DNA of 36,317 nucleotides from JBEISR01 sp044337705. GTDB lineage: Bacteria > Planctomycetota > Planctomycetia > Pirellulales > Pirellulaceae. The stretch spans positions 1 through 36,317 of the forward strand of contig JBIINB010000036.1 of the NCBI GenBank assembly GCA_044337705.1, read 5' to 3'. How positions within the stretch are numbered: position 1 is the stretch's first letter; the number at the start of each line of letters is the position of its first letter. A program made the translations under genes and the position numbers. The notes beneath the pieces are model-generated. The model was not told the DNA's origin and made no database searches. It saw only the letters and a list, made by a program, of their open reading frames with translations. Below are positions 8,366-17,823 of this stretch, one piece after another.

Positions 8366-9568
8366 TCATTGGACTAGCTCCCCCATCGCATCGGACATGC
8401 TGCGGCCGATACCGCCTAGGATTCGAGAGGAACCAAGATAATGGTACTCGGCGTTCGATACCCCCTTCCTCAATAGCTCCCTCTCCCGATCGCTAAATGT
8501 TGCCATTCGCTGCGCATCGACCCATGTTTGCCGTGCCTTGTCGTCCCACTGCCGCTCCTTGGCGATACGTTTCGACTCCTGCATCAGTTTGGATTCGCGC
8601 TGCACCAGCCCCGACAATTCCAGATCCCAGTGCGTCTCGGTGCGCAAAGCGAAGACACTGCCTTGGAACTCGGGGAGCGAAGCGGGAGTTGCCATGGCAT
8701 CGCGAAACGTCTGATGGATAGCAGCGTAACGCCGCTGCTCGCCATCATACAAATGCGTCGGTCCGCCGACTCCCATCACGCCTATCACCACCGGTAGCTG
8801 CGGGACCCCTAGATCTTTCCGAACATCGCGAATCCATTGGGCGAGCAGATTGCTGTACTCGTCATACCCTCCCGGCTGACCTCTCTGCGGATACACCGTT
8901 CCATCCACCATGTCGTTCCAACCCTGGAACCAGACCACCCCGGACAATTCATAGCCTACCTGCGGATCATAGAAGGGGACTTCCGTAGCGATTTGATCGA
9001 TTACTCCTCGGACGTGCGCAAGCATCGCTCGGTAAAATACCCCCGTCGCTTCCCGCTTTTGTCGTTGAAGCTCCTCCAGGTCCTTCCCTTCTCGTTTCAG
9101 CCGCTCAATCTCCCCTTGGGAGAATCGGTAGGGCCCTGCGCCGGGTGGACGAAAGTCGGTGTGCAGATTTTTTCCTCCCCACGCGGTCTTGATGAGCAGG
9201 ATCGGTTCCCCCAGCTTCTGCTGAAGGAAGTAGCCGAAAGTCAGCTCGGGACCAATCTTTTCATGATTGGCCCCAAAGCCAGTCGTCAATAGGCCGCTTC
9301 GGACCCCTTGGGAGTTGATCGAACTGATCCAGACCAGCGGGTGGACTTTAGGAGTCATGTCGGACTGGACCATGGCGTCTAGTAGCGGTCGGGTTTCCTC
9401 CTGCATCGAAAGATGCTCGATCGTCCTCACGTGCGCGTGACCCTCCATATTCGATTGGCCCGCCAGCAAGAAGATTTTTAAGGGGGAAGCGGCAGAGACG
9501 ACGTGCGGTGGGTAGGCGAGAGGAAAGAGCAGAAGGGCGAGGGCAGCAAGAGCTGAAAAGCGGGGCAT
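8366..9568 (-). CDS. Secreted SGNH/sialate O-acetylesterase-type hydrolase
   Basis: A 400-aa protein with a signal peptide (1-26, ending VVSAA) and a hydrolase domain of the sialate O-acetylesterase-like (SASA, DUF303) kind. The block I motif LAGQSNMEGH starts at residue 35, with S39 as predicted nucleophile. Later motifs are TAWGGKNL near 130 and VVWFQGWNDM near 213, the second being the WxQGxxN block of the family. It is expected to remove O-acetyl groups from exported or extracellular glycans in the periplasm or outside. The C-terminal third, after about residue 300, is helical and charged with no clear motif. AGGAG eight bases before the ATG supports the start. Specificity for sialic acid itself is not implied. 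Confidence 0.88.
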   Translation of the reverse strand: MPRFSALAALALLLFPLAYPPHVVSAASPLKIFLLAGQSNMEGHAHVRTIEHLSMQEETRPLLDAMVQSDMTPKVHPLVWISSINSQGVRSGLLTTGFGANHEKIGPELTFGYFLQQKLGEPILLIKTAWGGKNLHTDFRPPGAGPYRFSQGEIERLKREGKDLEELQRQKREATGVFYRAMLAHVRGVIDQIATEVPFYDPQVGYELSGVVWFQGWNDMVDGTVYPQRGQPGGYDEYSNLLAQWIRDVRKDLGVPQLPVVIGVMGVGGPTHLYDGEQRRYAAIHQTFRDAMATPASLPEFQGSVFALRTETHWDLELSGLVQRESKLMQESKRIAKERQWDDKARQTWVDAQRMATFSDRERELLRKGVSNAEYHYLGSSRILGGIGRSMSDAMGELVQ

Positions 9569-9857
9569 CGGATAAACTCCTGGACAAAGGCTTAACGATC
9601 CGGCTCGCCCCCTTCCACTACTATTTGCGAGGATAGCCCCAGTTTACCATCGAGGGACTCTCCTTACTTGGAGCGGCGTTGCAGGTTGAGGAGGCGAAGA
9701 TTACATTGACTCCTAGTCGATGCCGCGTCGAAAGTGCGGATGCGGCGTCGATGCGGACAAGGCTTTCGCCACCTAGAGCGTGGCCCGATGTAGGGAAAGC
9801 CAGTAAGATCCTGTCCGTCCTTGTCGGAGTCGCTTCCATAGGGAAGCTGAATCTCAG
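9569..9857. other. Intergenic region between esterase and ktrB
   Basis: Divergent region of 289 bases that should carry both promoters. No c-di-AMP (ydaO-type) riboswitch motif was recognisable upstream of ktrB. Short frames on both strands have no domain content. Confidence 0.4.
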
Positions 9858-11234
9858 ATGCCCAAGTTGGCAGGCTCTCTTGTCCGCTACCCCGCTCGCG
9901 TGACCACGGCTTGGTTTGCCGGCGGCATCTTGCTGGGCACTTTGCTACTGAAGAGTCCCTGGAGTAGCGCCAAGCCGGAGGCCCCCATCAGTTGGCTGGA
10001 TGCCATGTTCACCGCCACCAGTGCGCTCTGCGTGACGGGGCTTAGCGTTCGAAGTACGGTCCAAGACTTTACGCTCTTTGGGCAACTGGTGATTCTGGGG
10101 CTGATCCAACTGGGTGGGATCGGCATCATGACGATCACGACCTTTGTCTTGACCGCTCTGGCAGGTCGAACGGGACTCAGGCAGCGGGCGGTGGTGGCCG
10201 AGACGTTGGGGGCGAACTCGAACGAGGATCTGCGGTGGGTTCTGTGGCGGATTTTTTTCGTGACGGGATTGATCGAGGCGATCGGTGCATCGATTCTCTT
10301 CGCACGCTTCGTCTGGGATTTGCCTCCCCTGACAGCCCTCTATCACGCCGTCTTTCATTCGATCTCTGCATTCTGCAACGCCGGTTTCGCGCTGAACGAC
10401 CAGTCGATCATACCCTACCAAGGAGACCTGGCGGTCAACTTGACGCTATCGATCTTGATCATGCTGGGCGGTATCGGCTTTCCGGTGATCATCGATGTCT
10501 ACCGCAGCTTTCGAACCACCGGCCCCAAACGCTGGGACCACCTGCACCTGCACACCCGACTGACCCTCCTGACCACAGCGGTGCTGGTGGTTGGTGGTGC
10601 GCTGGCGGTCGCAGCGATGGAATGGGATGGCGTGCTGGTGGGCAAGCCATGGCTGAACCAGATTCTGATCCCGATCTTCCACAGCATTTCCTGCCGCACC
10701 GCCGGATTCAATTCGATCGACTTGGCGGAATTCTCCAACGCGACGCTGTTCCTATCGATCCTTCTGATGCTGATCGGTGCCGGAGCTTGCTCGACCGCCG
10801 GTGGGGTCAAGGTGTCAACAGTTGCCATTCTCTGCGCTCAGGCATGGCGACGTTTTCAGGGCTATTCCCGTGTCACGGTGTTTCGGAGAACGATCCCGGA
10901 GCATTCGGTCGATCGCGCGATGGCCAGCTTGGTCATTTTCATGATAGTTGGAGCTATTGCACTGACGCTGCTGTGCATCGCCGATCAGTCGCATGCCAGT
11001 CACCGCAATCAATCGCATGACTTTTTGGATGCCGCATTCGAAGTCGCTTCCGCCCTGGGAACTGTAGGGCTTACCACCGGCTATACCACTCAGCTTGGAA
11101 CGATGGGACGGCTGGTGATCATCCTGTTGATGTTTCTGGGGCGAGTCGGACCGCTGTCGGTGTTTGCAGCAGTTTCACGAGACACCAAAGAGTCCCCAGT
11201 TCAGTATGCGACGCAAGAACCTCTTGTAGGGTAA
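9858..11234 (+). CDS. ktrB: Potassium uptake channel subunit, KtrB/TrkH type
   Basis: Integral membrane K+ translocating subunit of 458 aa. Four selectivity-filter-like P-loop stretches can be seen: SALCVTGL (55-62), SAFCNAGF (170-177), SCRTAGFN (278-285) and SALGTVGL (398-405), as expected for four fused M1-P-M2 repeats. The length and lack of an N-terminal extra pair of helices fit KtrB better than TrkH. The next gene, five bases on, encodes the cytosolic NAD-binding regulator, so the two form an operon and a complex at the inner membrane. The ribosome-binding site is weak (AGGGAAG about 14 bases upstream of the ATG). Confidence 0.95.
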   Translation: MPKLAGSLVRYPARVTTAWFAGGILLGTLLLKSPWSSAKPEAPISWLDAMFTATSALCVTGLSVRSTVQDFTLFGQLVILGLIQLGGIGIMTITTFVLTALAGRTGLRQRAVVAETLGANSNEDLRWVLWRIFFVTGLIEAIGASILFARFVWDLPPLTALYHAVFHSISAFCNAGFALNDQSIIPYQGDLAVNLTLSILIMLGGIGFPVIIDVYRSFRTTGPKRWDHLHLHTRLTLLTTAVLVVGGALAVAAMEWDGVLVGKPWLNQILIPIFHSISCRTAGFNSIDLAEFSNATLFLSILLMLIGAGACSTAGGVKVSTVAILCAQAWRRFQGYSRVTVFRRTIPEHSVDRAMASLVIFMIVGAIALTLLCIADQSHASHRNQSHDFLDAAFEVASALGTVGLTTGYTTQLGTMGRLVIILLMFLGRVGPLSVFAAVSRDTKESPVQYATQEPLVG

Positions 11235-11239
11235 TTTAC

Positions 11240-11908
11240 ATGGCTACCGTCAAACGCTTTGTTGTCATCGGCCTGGGATCGTTCGGGTCGGCGCTGGCCA
11301 GGAAACTGGAAGCCAACGGTGTTCGAGTCACCGGGATCGATGCGACGGCCGACCATGTCGAGGCGATGCAGGACGAATTGTTTGAAGCAGTGATCGGCGA
11401 TGCCACCGATCGCGCATCGCTTGCCTCTCTATCCCTGGAAAATGCCGACGGAGTGGTGATCTCGTTGGGCGAAGACATCACGCGAAGCCTTCTGGCCACC
11501 TTGCATGCGAAGGAACTGGGGGCCAGGCATATCATCGTCAAAGGGGTCACCCCCGAGCATGGGAAATTGCTCAAGTCACTGGGGGTCGAACGCGTCATTT
11601 TTCCGGAAACAGAAATGGCCATGCAGCTGGCCGATCGACTCACCTGGCCTAGCGTCATCGATTTCCTACCGATCGACCCCGAGTACAGCTTTGTGGAAGT
11701 CGCCATGCCAACCAGCCTTTCCGGGAAGACGCTCCTGGAGACCGACCTGAGGAAGCGATTCGGCATCTGGGTGATTGGAGTGAAGGATGCACTGACAGGC
11801 AATCTTACGATGTTTCCAGACGGCGATTTTCGACTGAATGAGGAGCAGATGGTGCTCCTGGTGGGGAAGGAAAAGGACTTGAAGAAATTTCGAGAGCAGA
11901 TGGCCTGA
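11240..11908 (+). CDS. ktrA: Potassium uptake regulatory subunit, KtrA/TrkA type
   Basis: Cytosolic RCK protein (222 aa) that gates the KtrB channel in response to nucleotides. The Rossmann domain starts with VIGLGSFGSALA (GxGxxG at residues 11-16) and has D34 at the end of the second strand as a nucleotide ribose contact. The RCK_C (TrkA-C) domain lies at about 140-222, with the LLVGKEKDLKKF ending typical of the family. The spacing to ktrB is five bases, and AGGG eight bases before the ATG supports the start. A possible hairpin lies about 100 bases downstream. Confidence 0.95.
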   Translation: MATVKRFVVIGLGSFGSALARKLEANGVRVTGIDATADHVEAMQDELFEAVIGDATDRASLASLSLENADGVVISLGEDITRSLLATLHAKELGARHIIVKGVTPEHGKLLKSLGVERVIFPETEMAMQLADRLTWPSVIDFLPIDPEYSFVEVAMPTSLSGKTLLETDLRKRFGIWVIGVKDALTGNLTMFPDGDFRLNEEQMVLLVGKEKDLKKFREQMA

Positions 11909-12012
11909 TTGCCTAAGCGACCAAGGGGAAGGGGTGCGAAAATTTTTCTCGATCGGTTTCCTGGCTTTGCTACTTGAAAGCATCTGCAGTCCCGTAAAAA
12001 TCTTGCGTCACC

Positions 12013-12036
12013 CCACGCCTGCGGCAAGCGTGGTTT
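12013..12036 (+). terminator. Possible terminator downstream of ktrA
   Basis: A 6-bp stem CCACGC/GCGTGG with a nine-base loop and only three following T residues lies 104 bases after ktrA. The weak T-tract leaves the call uncertain. Confidence 0.3.
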
Positions 12037-12108
12037 CAATGAAGAGTTGGCCCCATGTGGCCGATCCTTCGGCTCACTATTTCCCACAGATTATCAGGAG
12101 TCTCTCCC

Positions 12109-12441
12109 ATGGCTGACCTGGTCGCCAAATACAACGAAGCGGAAAAACTGAAGGACTCAGGGCAGTATGCTGAATCGATTGCCATTCTGGAAGAAATCCT
12201 CGCAGAAGACCCCTCGCATGTTCTTTCGCACCTGACCCTGGCCAGGATTTTCACGCAGACTGGGGTACATGATCGGGCAATCGAGCATGCAGTGAAGGCG
12301 TGCGAGTTAGAACCTAATGACGCTTTCAATTTTTCGGCGCTCAGTATCACCTACCAGCGCGCCTTTGCTGGGACGGGCGAACGGAAATATATCCAGTTGG
12401 CCGAGGATGCGATGGCCCACGCTCGTACCCTGGCTCATTGA
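12109..12441 (+). CDS. Small TPR-repeat protein
   Basis: Protein of 110 aa beginning MADLVAKYNEAEKLKDSGQYAESIAILEE in style, with three tetratricopeptide helix pairs covering nearly all of its length (GQYAESIAILEEIL; DPSHVLSHLTLARIF; GVHDRAIEHAVKACEL). It has no signal peptide and is probably cytosolic. Such small proteins often act as adaptors; no partner can be inferred. ATG 12109 is supported by CAGGAG eight bases upstream; frames upstream of this start have no TPR content. Confidence 0.82.
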   Translation: MADLVAKYNEAEKLKDSGQYAESIAILEEILAEDPSHVLSHLTLARIFTQTGVHDRAIEHAVKACELEPNDAFNFSALSITYQRAFAGTGERKYIQLAEDAMAHARTLAH

Positions 12442-12468
12442 GCCGGTCTTGGCCACCCTCTTTCTTTA

Positions 12469-12497
12469 CCCCTCTCCCCGCAGAGCGGGGCGAGGGG
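12469..12497. repeat. GC-rich imperfect palindrome (REP-like)
   Basis: Left arm CCCCTC-T-CCCCGC pairs with GCGGGG-C-GAGGGG: 12 base pairs, one mismatch and a 3-base loop. It lies between the convergent TPR gene and dus. There is no T-tract on either side, so it is more like a dispersed palindromic element than a terminator. Only one copy was seen here. Confidence 0.5.
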
Positions 12498-12565
12498 ATT
12501 GCTGACGGGACCTGCGGAGAAGATTGCCGTCTTCCAGACGCTCATCCCGGGCAACTACCAATCGC

Positions 12566-13627
12566 TCACAACCCTTCCGCCGCGACCGGTTTCTCTCGCG
12601 GAAAATGCTCTTCCACCACTCGATAGAAATCCTCCGGCGTCTCGACATGAGCCACATGGGTCCGGAAGAGTCTCGCCCCAAACTTGCCTTGTGCGTAGCA
12701 GCAGGCATACTTCCGCATCAGGTGCGTTCCCTTCTGGGGGCCGAATCGATCGACCACAAGTTGGTAATGATGCAGCATGCACCGCCTCTGTTGCTCGAGG
12801 CTGGGTTCCTCTGGAACATTCTCCCCACGCAGCGCGGCGGCGGCCTGTGCGAACAGCCACGGTCGCCCCAGGCTGGCCCTCGCGATCATGACCCCATCGA
12901 CCGGATACCGGTTGAACGCCTCGACCACCTGCTGAGCCGTTTCCAGATCTCCATTACCGATCAGCGGAATGCGGTGTAGATGTTGTTTGATTTCCGCGAT
13001 TCGATCCCAATCGGCAGAGCCTTTAAAAAAGTCGGCCGCGACTCGGCCATGCACCGTCAATGCCGCCGCCCCCGCCCGCTCGACAGTCCGCGCCACTTCG
13101 ATTGCATTGATCGTGTCTCGGGTACAACCCAGCCGAATTTTTGCAGTCACTGGCGTCGGAGCGCAGACTTCAACCAGCCTCGAGATGATCGCATGCATGC
13201 GGTCGGGATATCGAAGCAGGTACGAGCCGCTATGGGCTTTTTCGGTCACCTGTTTCACGGGGCAGCCAAAGTTGATGTCGACGACGGAGACCTCGTACTC
13301 TTCGACAAGACGCTTGCCCACTTTGGCCATCGTCTCTGGATCGTTATCCCAGATCTGGACAGCCAGCGGCCTCGGTTCATCGCGGACTCCCCATAGTCGG
13401 TCCGGATGTTCGCAGTCATGTTCATCCAGCCAGACAAAGCCTCTGGCATTGACCATTTCGGTCGCCTGCAGACCGGCACCGCCATATTCGCGTACCACCT
13501 GCCGAAATGCAAAATTAGTGAATCCTGCCATCGGTGCTTGGAGAATGGGTGGGTCGACCACCAGAGGTCCGATGCGTAGCGGCTTCAAGTCTCGATCGAC
13601 TCCTGGGTAGGTGGATGTGTTCATCAT
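12566..13627 (-). CDS. dusB: tRNA-dihydrouridine synthase
   Basis: FMN enzyme that reduces uridine to dihydrouridine in tRNA D-loops. The 353 residues hold a TIM-barrel with the family pattern APMAGFTN (31-38), the region DINFGCPVKQV containing C122 (catalytic cysteine), K163 in TAKIRLG, H193 in LTVHGR and the flavin-phosphate GNGD (224-227). The C-terminal 100 residues form the helical tRNA-binding domain. It is DusB-like by length and the GCP region, although the subtype (A, B or C) is not certain. The ATG at 13627 follows GAGAAGG. Confidence 0.93.
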   Translation of the reverse strand: MMNTSTYPGVDRDLKPLRIGPLVVDPPILQAPMAGFTNFAFRQVVREYGGAGLQATEMVNARGFVWLDEHDCEHPDRLWGVRDEPRPLAVQIWDNDPETMAKVGKRLVEEYEVSVVDINFGCPVKQVTEKAHSGSYLLRYPDRMHAIISRLVEVCAPTPVTAKIRLGCTRDTINAIEVARTVERAGAAALTVHGRVAADFFKGSADWDRIAEIKQHLHRIPLIGNGDLETAQQVVEAFNRYPVDGVMIARASLGRPWLFAQAAAALRGENVPEEPSLEQQRRCMLHHYQLVVDRFGPQKGTHLMRKYACCYAQGKFGARLFRTHVAHVETPEDFYRVVEEHFPREKPVAAEGL

Positions 13628-13789
13628 CGCCTTCTCAATGGCTTTTCAATCCAGCAAAGCAGTCTCAACTGCGATGAACATTTTCCATTCGATACCATTC
13701 CTTGCAAGCGTACAGACCGTAACGATGGTTTTGCAATGCCAAGCCCAGAGCAACATTCAGACTGCAACGTCCATGAAATGCGGTATCGC

Positions 13790-16315
13790 TTAGAGGGTTG
13801 ATTCCGTTGTTGGGGGGGCATCAAGCCGTCCTCCGCCAACGGAGTCGGAAGCGTCTTGGCTAGGTAGCGGGATCGGTTTTTCGACCTGGAATCGAATTCG
13901 ACGTTTCGAGCGGTCGGCGACTTGATGCTGTGCCCGTGCATGATGGGGTGCTAGATTGAGGGCCCGCTGCGCCGCCTGGGCCGAGGACTCTAAGGTGGCC
14001 AATGCCGTTTGGTCGTCTTCGCGCCGAAGGGCATTTTTCCAGCCCTGTAGCAAGGCCTCGCTGCGGGCTAAATGAAGCTCCGGGTCTTCAGGGAACCTTA
14101 GCAGGATTTGATCGCAAATCGCCAAATATCGCCCCTGAATCGACTCGGCCCGATCCAGATTCCCCTCCAGTCGGCAGCGCGTGCTGATCGACGCGACGTA
14201 GCGGATAAGGTCCTCGTGGACGACCTTTCCAATCAGCTTCTTTCCTTGTTCCGTCCGATTTAGAGAGTCGCAGAGATCGTCGAGCCAAGGGATACCCTGG
14301 AGAGCGTTGTCTGGTTTCAGAAAGATCTCTTCGGCAAAGAAACTTGCCAGCCCTTCCTGGGCAAGCGTGTGAGCATCCTCCGGTCGTCCAGTGAGCGGGC
14401 GTCTCAATCCACCCCAACACCTCTTCAGGGAGCGGCTGGACATCCCTCCTGTCCTTGTCCAACGATCGCTGATCTCTCAAATCAAGAATCCATTTTCTTC
14501 GTATCCGGAAGTCGGGTGTCGATGCAGTGCTGTCCGCCGGCTCCAGATACGGCAGCAGCGAATATTCTAGTTGTTCTACCGAATCGGCCAATTCTCGCTG
14601 TCCCTTCCAACTTGCCAGCTTGCGAGTCAGTCGAAATTCATCGAAGCTTCGGCAGGTCCAGAACAGCTTTCGGACCGGGTCTTCGAGCAAGCTGGCAAGT
14701 CGTATGGCCTCCTTCAGATGCTCCAGACGCTTCGACTCTGGCTGATGGGGCTCTACCAGATCGTCGCGACTGCTTCGTAAGACCCCAAGATGGTAATGCG
14801 ATTGAAGGAGTTCCCCAATTGCGCTGCGATCCCCCGCATCGATCTCTTGAGCCCGTTCAGCAAGGCTTAATGCATGCAGCAGCAGTTGCCTGGCCAGCGG
14901 GATGTGTTGGGTGTTCATGGATACGCCAATCCGCTCGGCGGCCGCTCGCTGCATCATGGCAAAGCGGAGCGACAGGTCGATGCTTTCGCGATTGGCGGGC
15001 GTTTTTAGAGCCATCCATGTCCAATGTTGGCTGGAGGCCGATAGCCGCCGCGATATCGATTCATTCAAGGCGTCCGCAGGGAGGTCCAGATCGGAAATCC
15101 AACACTGCAATGTCGAGGCACCCGTGGGCTTGTTCCCGGAAAAATGTCGAGTCCCGACAGCGGCATCACGCAAGTTTGCGATGGGTCGTAAGAGAGCACC
15201 GAACAGAAATATTAGAAGCACTGCTGCAAGGACACCGGCGATCGGTCGAGAGGTTCTCCTTTTGGCCTGGTGTGCGCTACCGTTGTGGGGCTTCTCCATC
15301 CAAAATTGAAGTGCGTTCGCTAGGTCATCTGCGGAGTGGAAGCGGTTTTTCGGCGTGTACTCTAGGCAGCGATCGACAATCCTCTGCAGGTCGCCGAGCC
15401 TCCGTCTCTCAGAAGCGAAAGGCTCAGGCTTCGTGTGGGGGTTGGCCAGCGACATGATGCAGGTTTGAAGCAACCGTCCAAGAGCGTAGACGTCGGTCGC
15501 AGGAGAGAGGAGTCCCGCAATGCCGACCACTTGTTCCGGGGCCATATAGGACAAAGTCCCCGCAGGGGGAAGCCAGTCGGAGGCGATCGGATCGTGGTGG
15601 GAGATCGGCCGGGCGATTCCAAAGTCGGAGATTTTGGGGGTCCAGCGCACGTGGGATTGGTCGAGCGATGGTGCGAGCAGCACGTTGGATGGCTTAATAT
15701 CCAGATGCAAGATTCCCTGCTGGTGGATGTGGTGAACTCCGCAGGCAATCTGCCTTATCAGCTCGGCGATTTCACCCAGATCGGTCAAATGCCCTAGGTT
15801 GTCCTGGAGTGTTCCTGCTGCGACATACTCAAACACCAAAACGACCCAGTCGGCGCCTCCTGGATGGAGTAAAGCCGCACCAGATTTGGGTGCTCCATTC
15901 GTGCCGCCAGCATCACCTCCTGCTGCCATCCAGCCGATCTCGCAGTTTCTGTTTGTTCGGTCCTGGGCAACAGCTTGAGAGCGACGTTCCGATGTGTCGA
16001 CAATTCCAAAGCAAGATAGACATTTCCCTGGCCACCCTGTCCAAGTTTTGAGAGCCACCGGTATCCAGGAATGTTTTGGGGAAGAAACGACTTCCACGCG
16101 CGGGATCGGAGGGAAAGATATTCATCCAGCCACGCGCGGCAGGATTGGCAATGTTCCAGATGAAGTTCCATCCGAGGATGGAACTGTTCACTGATAGGTA
16201 GGTGGGAACCGCTGGGGGCAGCCTCAGTCTGCAGACTGTCCACCAGAATCCTCAGTTGTTCCTTGCTGGGGCAGCGGTCACCAGGTAGATCGAACCGTTC
16301 CTCCCCGTCGGTCAT
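13790..16315 (-). pseudogene. Ser/Thr protein kinase with N-terminal zinc anti-sigma motif, interrupted by two frameshifts
   Basis: One long gene broken in two places. Frame 1 (16315 to about 15855) encodes residues 1-~154: a zinc anti-sigma motif H52-x3-C56-x2-C59, glycine loop LGQGGQGNVY (91-100), lysine K114 (VALK) and alpha-C E133. A frameshift near 15850-15860 then moves to another frame, which continues with WVVLVFEYVAAGTL, the catalytic loop LHLDIKPSNVLL, DFG in ISDFGIAR and the MAPEQV activation site. A transmembrane helix (AGVLAAVLLIFLFGALL) and an extracytoplasmic helical region follow. A second frameshift of opposite sign near 14375-14400 restores frame 1 for the last about 200 residues, which look helical and TPR-like and end at 13790. 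The net change is zero. Intact, it would be about 840 aa. The start ATG overlaps the sigma factor stop (ATGA), so they form one operon. It may be a sequencing error or a decaying gene; the kinase is not made in one piece as given. Confidence 0.82.
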
Positions 16316-16941
16316 TGTCGGAAGGCCTCTTTACGAAGCATTTTGGTTACGCGGCTGTACGCCGCGAAGGCCGACCCGTACTTCATCGAATGTTCTTTGG
16401 CAACATCCGACAGCGGACGCCCCTCGATCGTCACCTGCCAAAAGATCGTCCAGGATTTCTCAGAGACCCTGCGCTTCACTTCGGCCTGGATGTCAATCAA
16501 GCGATCCAGTTCCTGAACACGGCATTCCGACTTGGCGGAGGGGTGACTACTGCTTTTGACTGTGGGTGGCGCAGCTGACCGCAGTAAATCGTCCTGATGC
16601 TGGAATGCAAAGCTCTTCAGGTGTCGTTCGTACCGCTGGTGCACCTTGAAGAAGTCAAGCATGCGATTGCGATGGACACGCCGCAGCCAACCGCGAAACG
16701 AATACTGTGGGTTGTAGGAAAAATTTCGGATGCGACGGATCAGATCAAACCAGATCAGTTGAACCAGTTCCGCCGCATCGCTACGGTCACGCACCTGAGC
16801 TTCGGTCCAACGCACCAACATCGGATGGTATCGAGAGAAGAACTCCTCCCACGCCTCGCGATCATCCCATCGCTTGATTTTTTCGAGCAGAAGAACACTG
16901 GTGGTCCGATTGAAATTCGGAGTTGCGGTTGGCTTTCGCAC
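16312..16941 (-). CDS. ECF-type sigma factor coupled to the kinase
   Basis: A 209-aa sigma-70 family protein. Region 2 occupies about residues 25-95 (SDAAELVQLIWFDLIRRI and the promoter-melting YSFRGWLRRVHRNRMLDFF), and region 4 about 140-205, where DVAKEHSMKYGSAFAAYSRV forms the helix-turn-helix. The linker between them is long and charged. The start is a GTG with AAGGAG ten bases upstream. The stop overlaps the kinase start in an ATGA, pointing to translational coupling. Given the zinc anti-sigma motif in the kinase, the sigma factor is likely to be controlled by that partner. The PEP-CTERM gene is transcribed divergently. Confidence 0.88.
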   Translation of the reverse strand: MRKPTATPNFNRTTSVLLLEKIKRWDDREAWEEFFSRYHPMLVRWTEAQVRDRSDAAELVQLIWFDLIRRIRNFSYNPQYSFRGWLRRVHRNRMLDFFKVHQRYERHLKSFAFQHQDDLLRSAAPPTVKSSSHPSAKSECRVQELDRLIDIQAEVKRRVSEKSWTIFWQVTIEGRPLSDVAKEHSMKYGSAFAAYSRVTKMLRKEAFRQ

Positions 16942-17088
16942 GGCCCATTGTCTCCTTCATCCGATCCTTTTCCACCATCTGGTGTCGATCCCTGTCGTAC
17001 TAGATGAGAACACCAGTTGCACCTGGATGTTGAGAATATCGTTCCTGTTCCCGCCAATCAAACGTTTTCCGAAAGGGGAGTCGATCCG

Positions 17089-17823
17089 ATGATGATCTGT
17101 TCCAGAACCTGGTTGCGATGGAGTTTTCTTCCCTTGCTCATTGGGTTGGTGACCGGTTTCGCAGAACTCCCGCTGCTCCATGGGGCCGTTTACAGCGCGG
17201 TCGATGATTTTTCTCTCTCGGATTACCAGAACGTCAATGGAGTCTGGAGCTATCGCCAGGGAGTCAACTCCTCCGTTTTTCTCACCAATCCCTACAGCGA
17301 TGCCAGTGTTCAGACATGGCGAGGGAGCTTCTCGACAATTTATGGAAATTTCCCGTATGTGGCAAAAAATGTTTCTGGTGGCCCTTTGCCGCCTTCCAAC
17401 CAGTGGACTACCGATCTTCTTGTGATGCATCCTTCTGAAAACCTGACGCCAGCAGTGGTTCGTTGGACGGCGCCCATCTTTGGAGCGTGGCGTGTTGCGG
17501 GGAGGTTTCAGAATGCAACCAGCGCCACGTCGGATGTTACCATCTATCAGAATACGACCGCTATCTTCGCCAGTGCGATCGCAGCCAGCGTCGTCAATTC
17601 AGTCTCCTTCGACCAAGTCGTTACCCTGTCGGCCGGCGACTATCTGGAATTCGCCGTCGGCGCTCAGGGCAACTGGGGCGGTGATGGCGTCGGAATTGCA
17701 GCCGTCATCACCTCCCAGCCAGCGGGGGCGGTTCCCGAGCCTGCATCGGGGATGGCGATGGCCCTTCTCTCGGTTCTCGGCTGGAGTGCGAGAAACCGCC
17801 GGAAGAACCACGGGGACCTTTGA
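17089..17823 (+). CDS. PEP-CTERM secreted protein
   Basis: A 244-aa protein with a signal peptide (about 1-32) and a C-terminal sorting signal: VPEPASGMAMALL, a hydrophobic segment, and the basic tail RNRRKN. Such proteins are recognised by exosortase and anchored or released at the cell surface. The mature part is beta-rich with many Ser, Thr, Asn and aromatic residues and shows no enzymatic motif. AGGGGAG eight bases before ATG 17089 sets the start (a second ATG directly follows). It is divergent from the ECF sigma factor 16312-16941 with 147 bases between; that region may hold both promoters. Confidence 0.85.
   Translation: MMICSRTWLRWSFLPLLIGLVTGFAELPLLHGAVYSAVDDFSLSDYQNVNGVWSYRQGVNSSVFLTNPYSDASVQTWRGSFSTIYGNFPYVAKNVSGGPLPPSNQWTTDLLVMHPSENLTPAVVRWTAPIFGAWRVAGRFQNATSATSDVTIYQNTTAIFASAIAASVVNSVSFDQVVTLSAGDYLEFAVGAQGNWGGDGVGIAAVITSQPAGAVPEPASGMAMALLSVLGWSARNRRKNHGDL

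Noticed and set aside
9569..9857. c-di-AMP riboswitch upstream of ktrB
   Set aside because: Searched by eye because the switch often controls K+ uptake; the conserved core was not found.
10235..11020. A 261-codon plus frame inside ktrB
   Set aside because: Out-of-frame shadow of a recognised membrane protein gene.
15794..16097. Programmed ribosomal frameshift in the kinase gene
   Set aside because: No slippery heptamer or downstream pseudoknot was visible, and a second shift of opposite sign is needed later.
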